From positions 1 through 6,232 of the forward strand of contig CAKTGQ010000050.1 of assembly GCA_934561555.1 (NCBI GenBank): a DNA stretch of 6,232 nucleotides, written 5' to 3'. Below are positions 4,703-6,232 of the stretch, one piece after another (the first letter of the stretch is position 1; each line of letters begins with the position of its first letter). Made by a program: the position numbers and the translations under genes. The DNA is from an uncultured Faecalibacterium sp. (GTDB taxonomy: Bacteria; Bacillota; Clostridia; Oscillospirales; Ruminococcaceae). The notes under the pieces are model-generated. The model made no database searches. It had not been told where the DNA came from and saw only the letters and a list, made by a program, of their open reading frames with translations.

Positions 4703-5719
4703 TTACTGATAATCGTGATTGAGGAACATGGCCTTGATGACCACCACCTCGTCGTATTCCTCCTGCTCCACCTGCACGTCTGCGTTCAGGCTCTTCAGGC
4801 GCGCCTTGACCGCTTCCAGTGCTTCCGGCACGGTAACGGCGTGGCCTTCCTCGATAGCGTCCATCATCCGCTTGAGCACGATGGGGTGGGCGTACCAGCT
4901 TGCCACCGGGAAAGCCCCGTGGGGGTAGTGCTTGACATACTCTGCCATGGCGGCTTCGGCTTTGTCTGCACGCTTCATGATGGCAGCGTGGTTATTGTGG
5001 GCGGTGGGCAGCATATTGTAGCTGGAAAACAGGAAGATGGCGGCAAAGCCGAACAGCGCAAAGTACACGCCGTAGCTGCCGGTGTGGCTGAACACGGAAT
5101 ACAGGCCGTAGGCTGCCGCTGCAACGCCCAGCACAAAGATAGCCAGCGCCACATAGCGGTACACCGGCTTGCTTTGCAGCTGCGCACGCTTGCGGCGCTC
5201 GGCAGCGCTCAGCTCAGCGGAAAGCTCCGGCTTTGCATCCAGATACTCCTTTGCCCGGCGCAGCACGGTAAGGCTGTGCTGTGCCTCTGCGGAAAGCTCC
5301 GGCAGCTTGCGGGCGGCCTTTTCGGCGGCCTTTTTCTCCAGTGCCTGCTCACCGGCGGCGCTGAGCAGATGCAGCTGCGGCTGCTCCTTGGCAAGCACCT
5401 CCAGCAGGGCGTCCACGTCCCGCTCGTCCTTGAAGTTGCACTGCTTCTGCTTGCCGCCGTCATACTCCACCACAAGATACGCCATGGAGGCAAACACGCC
5501 CTTGCCGGAAAAACCGCCGGAACTCATAGCCACCCGCTTGAACACCCGGGTGATGCTGCTGTAAGGCAGATAATAGCGGCGGTCGATGTAAAAGCTGTTC
5601 AGGTACAGCGCCTTTTTGCCCACGCCACAGGGGCCGATCTTCCGGCAGGCTTTTTTGTCTGCCTCCAGCTCCTGCGGGTCAAGCTTTGCCATGCCCAGCT
5701 GTGCGGGTTTGAAAATCAT
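4703..5719 (-). CDS. Hypothetical membrane protein, possible PH-like N-terminal domain and two TM segments
   Basis: I do not recognise a named family for this 338-residue protein. Residues about 29-110 look like a beta-rich module (KKALYLNSFYID, RYYLPYSSITRVF, MAYLVVEYDGGKQ, then a helix DVDALLEVLAK), resembling bacterial PH-like domains; this is a fold guess. Residues 120-185 are Ala/Glu/Lys-rich and helical, possibly coiled coil. Two hydrophobic helices follow (about 187-210 and 217-236) with a short GSYG turn. The C-terminal 100 residues are soluble and helical, ending in an acidic segment (EQEEYDEVVVIKA). There is no signal peptide, so both ends are probably cytosolic. The start is set by AGAAGGGA 7 bases upstream. 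A TAGAAT at 5749-5744 could be its -10, without a good -35. It is flanked by terminators on both sides, so it is monocistronic. Confidence 0.8.
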   Translation of the reverse strand: MIFKPAQLGMAKLDPQELEADKKACRKIGPCGVGKKALYLNSFYIDRRYYLPYSSITRVFKRVAMSSGGFSGKGVFASMAYLVVEYDGGKQKQCNFKDERDVDALLEVLAKEQPQLHLLSAAGEQALEKKAAEKAARKLPELSAEAQHSLTVLRRAKEYLDAKPELSAELSAAERRKRAQLQSKPVYRYVALAIFVLGVAAAAYGLYSVFSHTGSYGVYFALFGFAAIFLFSSYNMLPTAHNNHAAIMKRADKAEAAMAEYVKHYPHGAFPVASWYAHPIVLKRMMDAIEEGHAVTVPEALEAVKARLKSLNADVQVEQEEYDEVVVIKAMFLNHDYQ

Positions 5720-5726
5720 GGGTAGT

Positions 5727-5734
5727 TCCCTTCT
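5727..5734 (-). promoter_or_regulatory. Ribosome binding site, unknown membrane-protein gene
   Basis: AGAAGGGA on the minus strand, 7 bases before the ATG at 5719. It favours this ATG over the in-frame ATG nine codons downstream. Confidence 0.65.
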
Positions 5735-5797
5735 TTGCTTTAAATTCTACGCCCCTATTTTCCCACGGGACGGGGGCAATTGCAAGCCTTGATTTTT

Positions 5798-5841
5798 AAA
5801 AAACAGCGCCCGCCGCTGTACGGTCAGGCAGCGGCGGGCGC
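5798..5841 (-). terminator. Rho-independent terminator of the CstA-family gene
   Basis: On the minus strand a perfect 13-bp GC-rich stem (5841-5829 with 5818-5806) with a 10-base loop is followed by TG and six T residues. It begins 34 bases past the stop codon. Confidence 0.9.
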
Positions 5842-5875
5842 AGGAACCTTATGGAGAAATGAAGCCGTCAGTTCC

Positions 5876-6232
5876 TTATGCCTTGGAAGCGGTATGCTTC
5901 TTGGTAGCATGGAGGAACAGAGCCAGCATTGCGATGGCAAAGACGATGCCGATGGGGTAAGCAACGGCGGTGTTGTAAGCCACCAGCTTGCCGTCCGCAT
6001 AGGTGTTGATCATCTTGCCCAGGCACTCGGGAGCCAGCACGAAGTAGGTGCAGGACACAGCGCTCATGAAGGTTGCAGGCACGGCGGTGATCCAGAAGTT
6101 CTTCTTCTCCTTGAACAGGTACATGGAAGCAGCCCACAGGACGATCATAGCCAGCGTCTGGTTGGTCCAGCTGAAGTAACGCCAGATGACGGTGTAGTTG
6201 ATGAAGCCCAGTGCGTTGCCGATGCCAAGGAA
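5876..6232 (-). CDS. cstA: CstA-family carbon starvation / pyruvate transporter, C-terminal part
   Basis: Only the last 119 codons are inside the window; the reading frame is open through the right edge, so the start lies beyond 6232. The visible part opens with FLGIGNALGF and the family hallmark IWRYFSWTNQTLA, followed by hydrophobic segments at window-residues of roughly 29-40, 48-68 and 87-107 and a short Lys/Ser-rich tail. CstA proteins are inner-membrane carriers induced on carbon starvation, reported to take up pyruvate and, in older work, peptides. In a fermenting gut bacterium pyruvate uptake is plausible but inferred. An internal ATG at 6148 is not a start, because the conserved motif upstream of it is in frame. 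Its own terminator follows. Confidence 0.85.
   Translation of the reverse strand, partial: FLGIGNALGFINYTVIWRYFSWTNQTLAMIVLWAASMYLFKEKKNFWITAVPATFMSAVSCTYFVLAPECLGKMINTYADGKLVAYNTAVAYPIGIVFAIAMLALFLHATKKHTASKA

Noticed and set aside
4592..5725. Plus-strand ORF of 377 codons antisense to the unknown membrane protein
   Set aside because: It starts before and reads through the perfect terminator hairpin at 4645-4691, has no RBS, and its composition (His, Val, Leu, Gln runs) is typical of antisense reading.
5876..6148. Complete 90-residue small membrane protein starting at 6148
   Set aside because: The frame stays open to the window edge and the CstA hallmark WRYFSWTNQTLA lies directly upstream, so this is the end of a larger gene.

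Overview
The window looks like a piece of chromosome from a gut Firmicute of the Faecalibacterium/Oscillospiraceae type. The basis is inference from the sequence: GC-rich coding regions with AT-rich promoters, AAAGGAG-type ribosome binding sites, strong intrinsic terminators, and a dispersed CCCTCTC/GGGAGAG repeat of a style I associate with Faecalibacterium. No species can be fixed without a search. I see no phage, transposase, CRISPR array or rRNA.

Layout, left to right. Positions 1-459 hold no gene. They contain a near-consensus promoter firing leftward out of the window (30-58), a cruciform-forming repeat element (103-258) with a degenerate extra arm (about 307-343), and the promoter of the first gene. 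On the + strand follow a CoaX-like (type III pantothenate kinase fold) gene (460-1236), a tRNA-Arg(CCG) with its own promoter and terminator (1307-1383), and a MATE efflux transporter (1534-2895) with promoter, 5' hairpin and terminator. On the - strand, convergent with these, lie a twin-arginine-exported alpha/beta hydrolase with an N-terminal Ig-like domain (3033-4400), a two-TM membrane protein of unknown function (4703-5719), and the C-terminal 119 codons of a CstA-family carbon-starvation/pyruvate transporter running off the right edge (5876-6232). Nearly every gene is its own transcription unit, separated by clear rho-independent terminators. The exception is coaX, which has no terminator of its own and may read through into the tRNA unit.

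There is no shared pathway. The genes are a cofactor-type protein, a tRNA, drug/metabolite export, a secreted esterase and a nutrient transporter. The points that deserve a second look are these: (1) the CoaX homologue appears to have lost all three acidic active-site positions; (2) two terminators on opposite strands share a stem core and an identical GGTTT loop with a compensatory base-pair change; (3) three of the best promoters have a perfect inverted repeat at or next to their predicted +1; (4) a cluster of TTGCACAAT-like boxes, including a long inverted repeat, lies upstream of the secreted hydrolase; (5) that hydrolase has an unusually cysteine-rich N-terminal domain for an exported protein.
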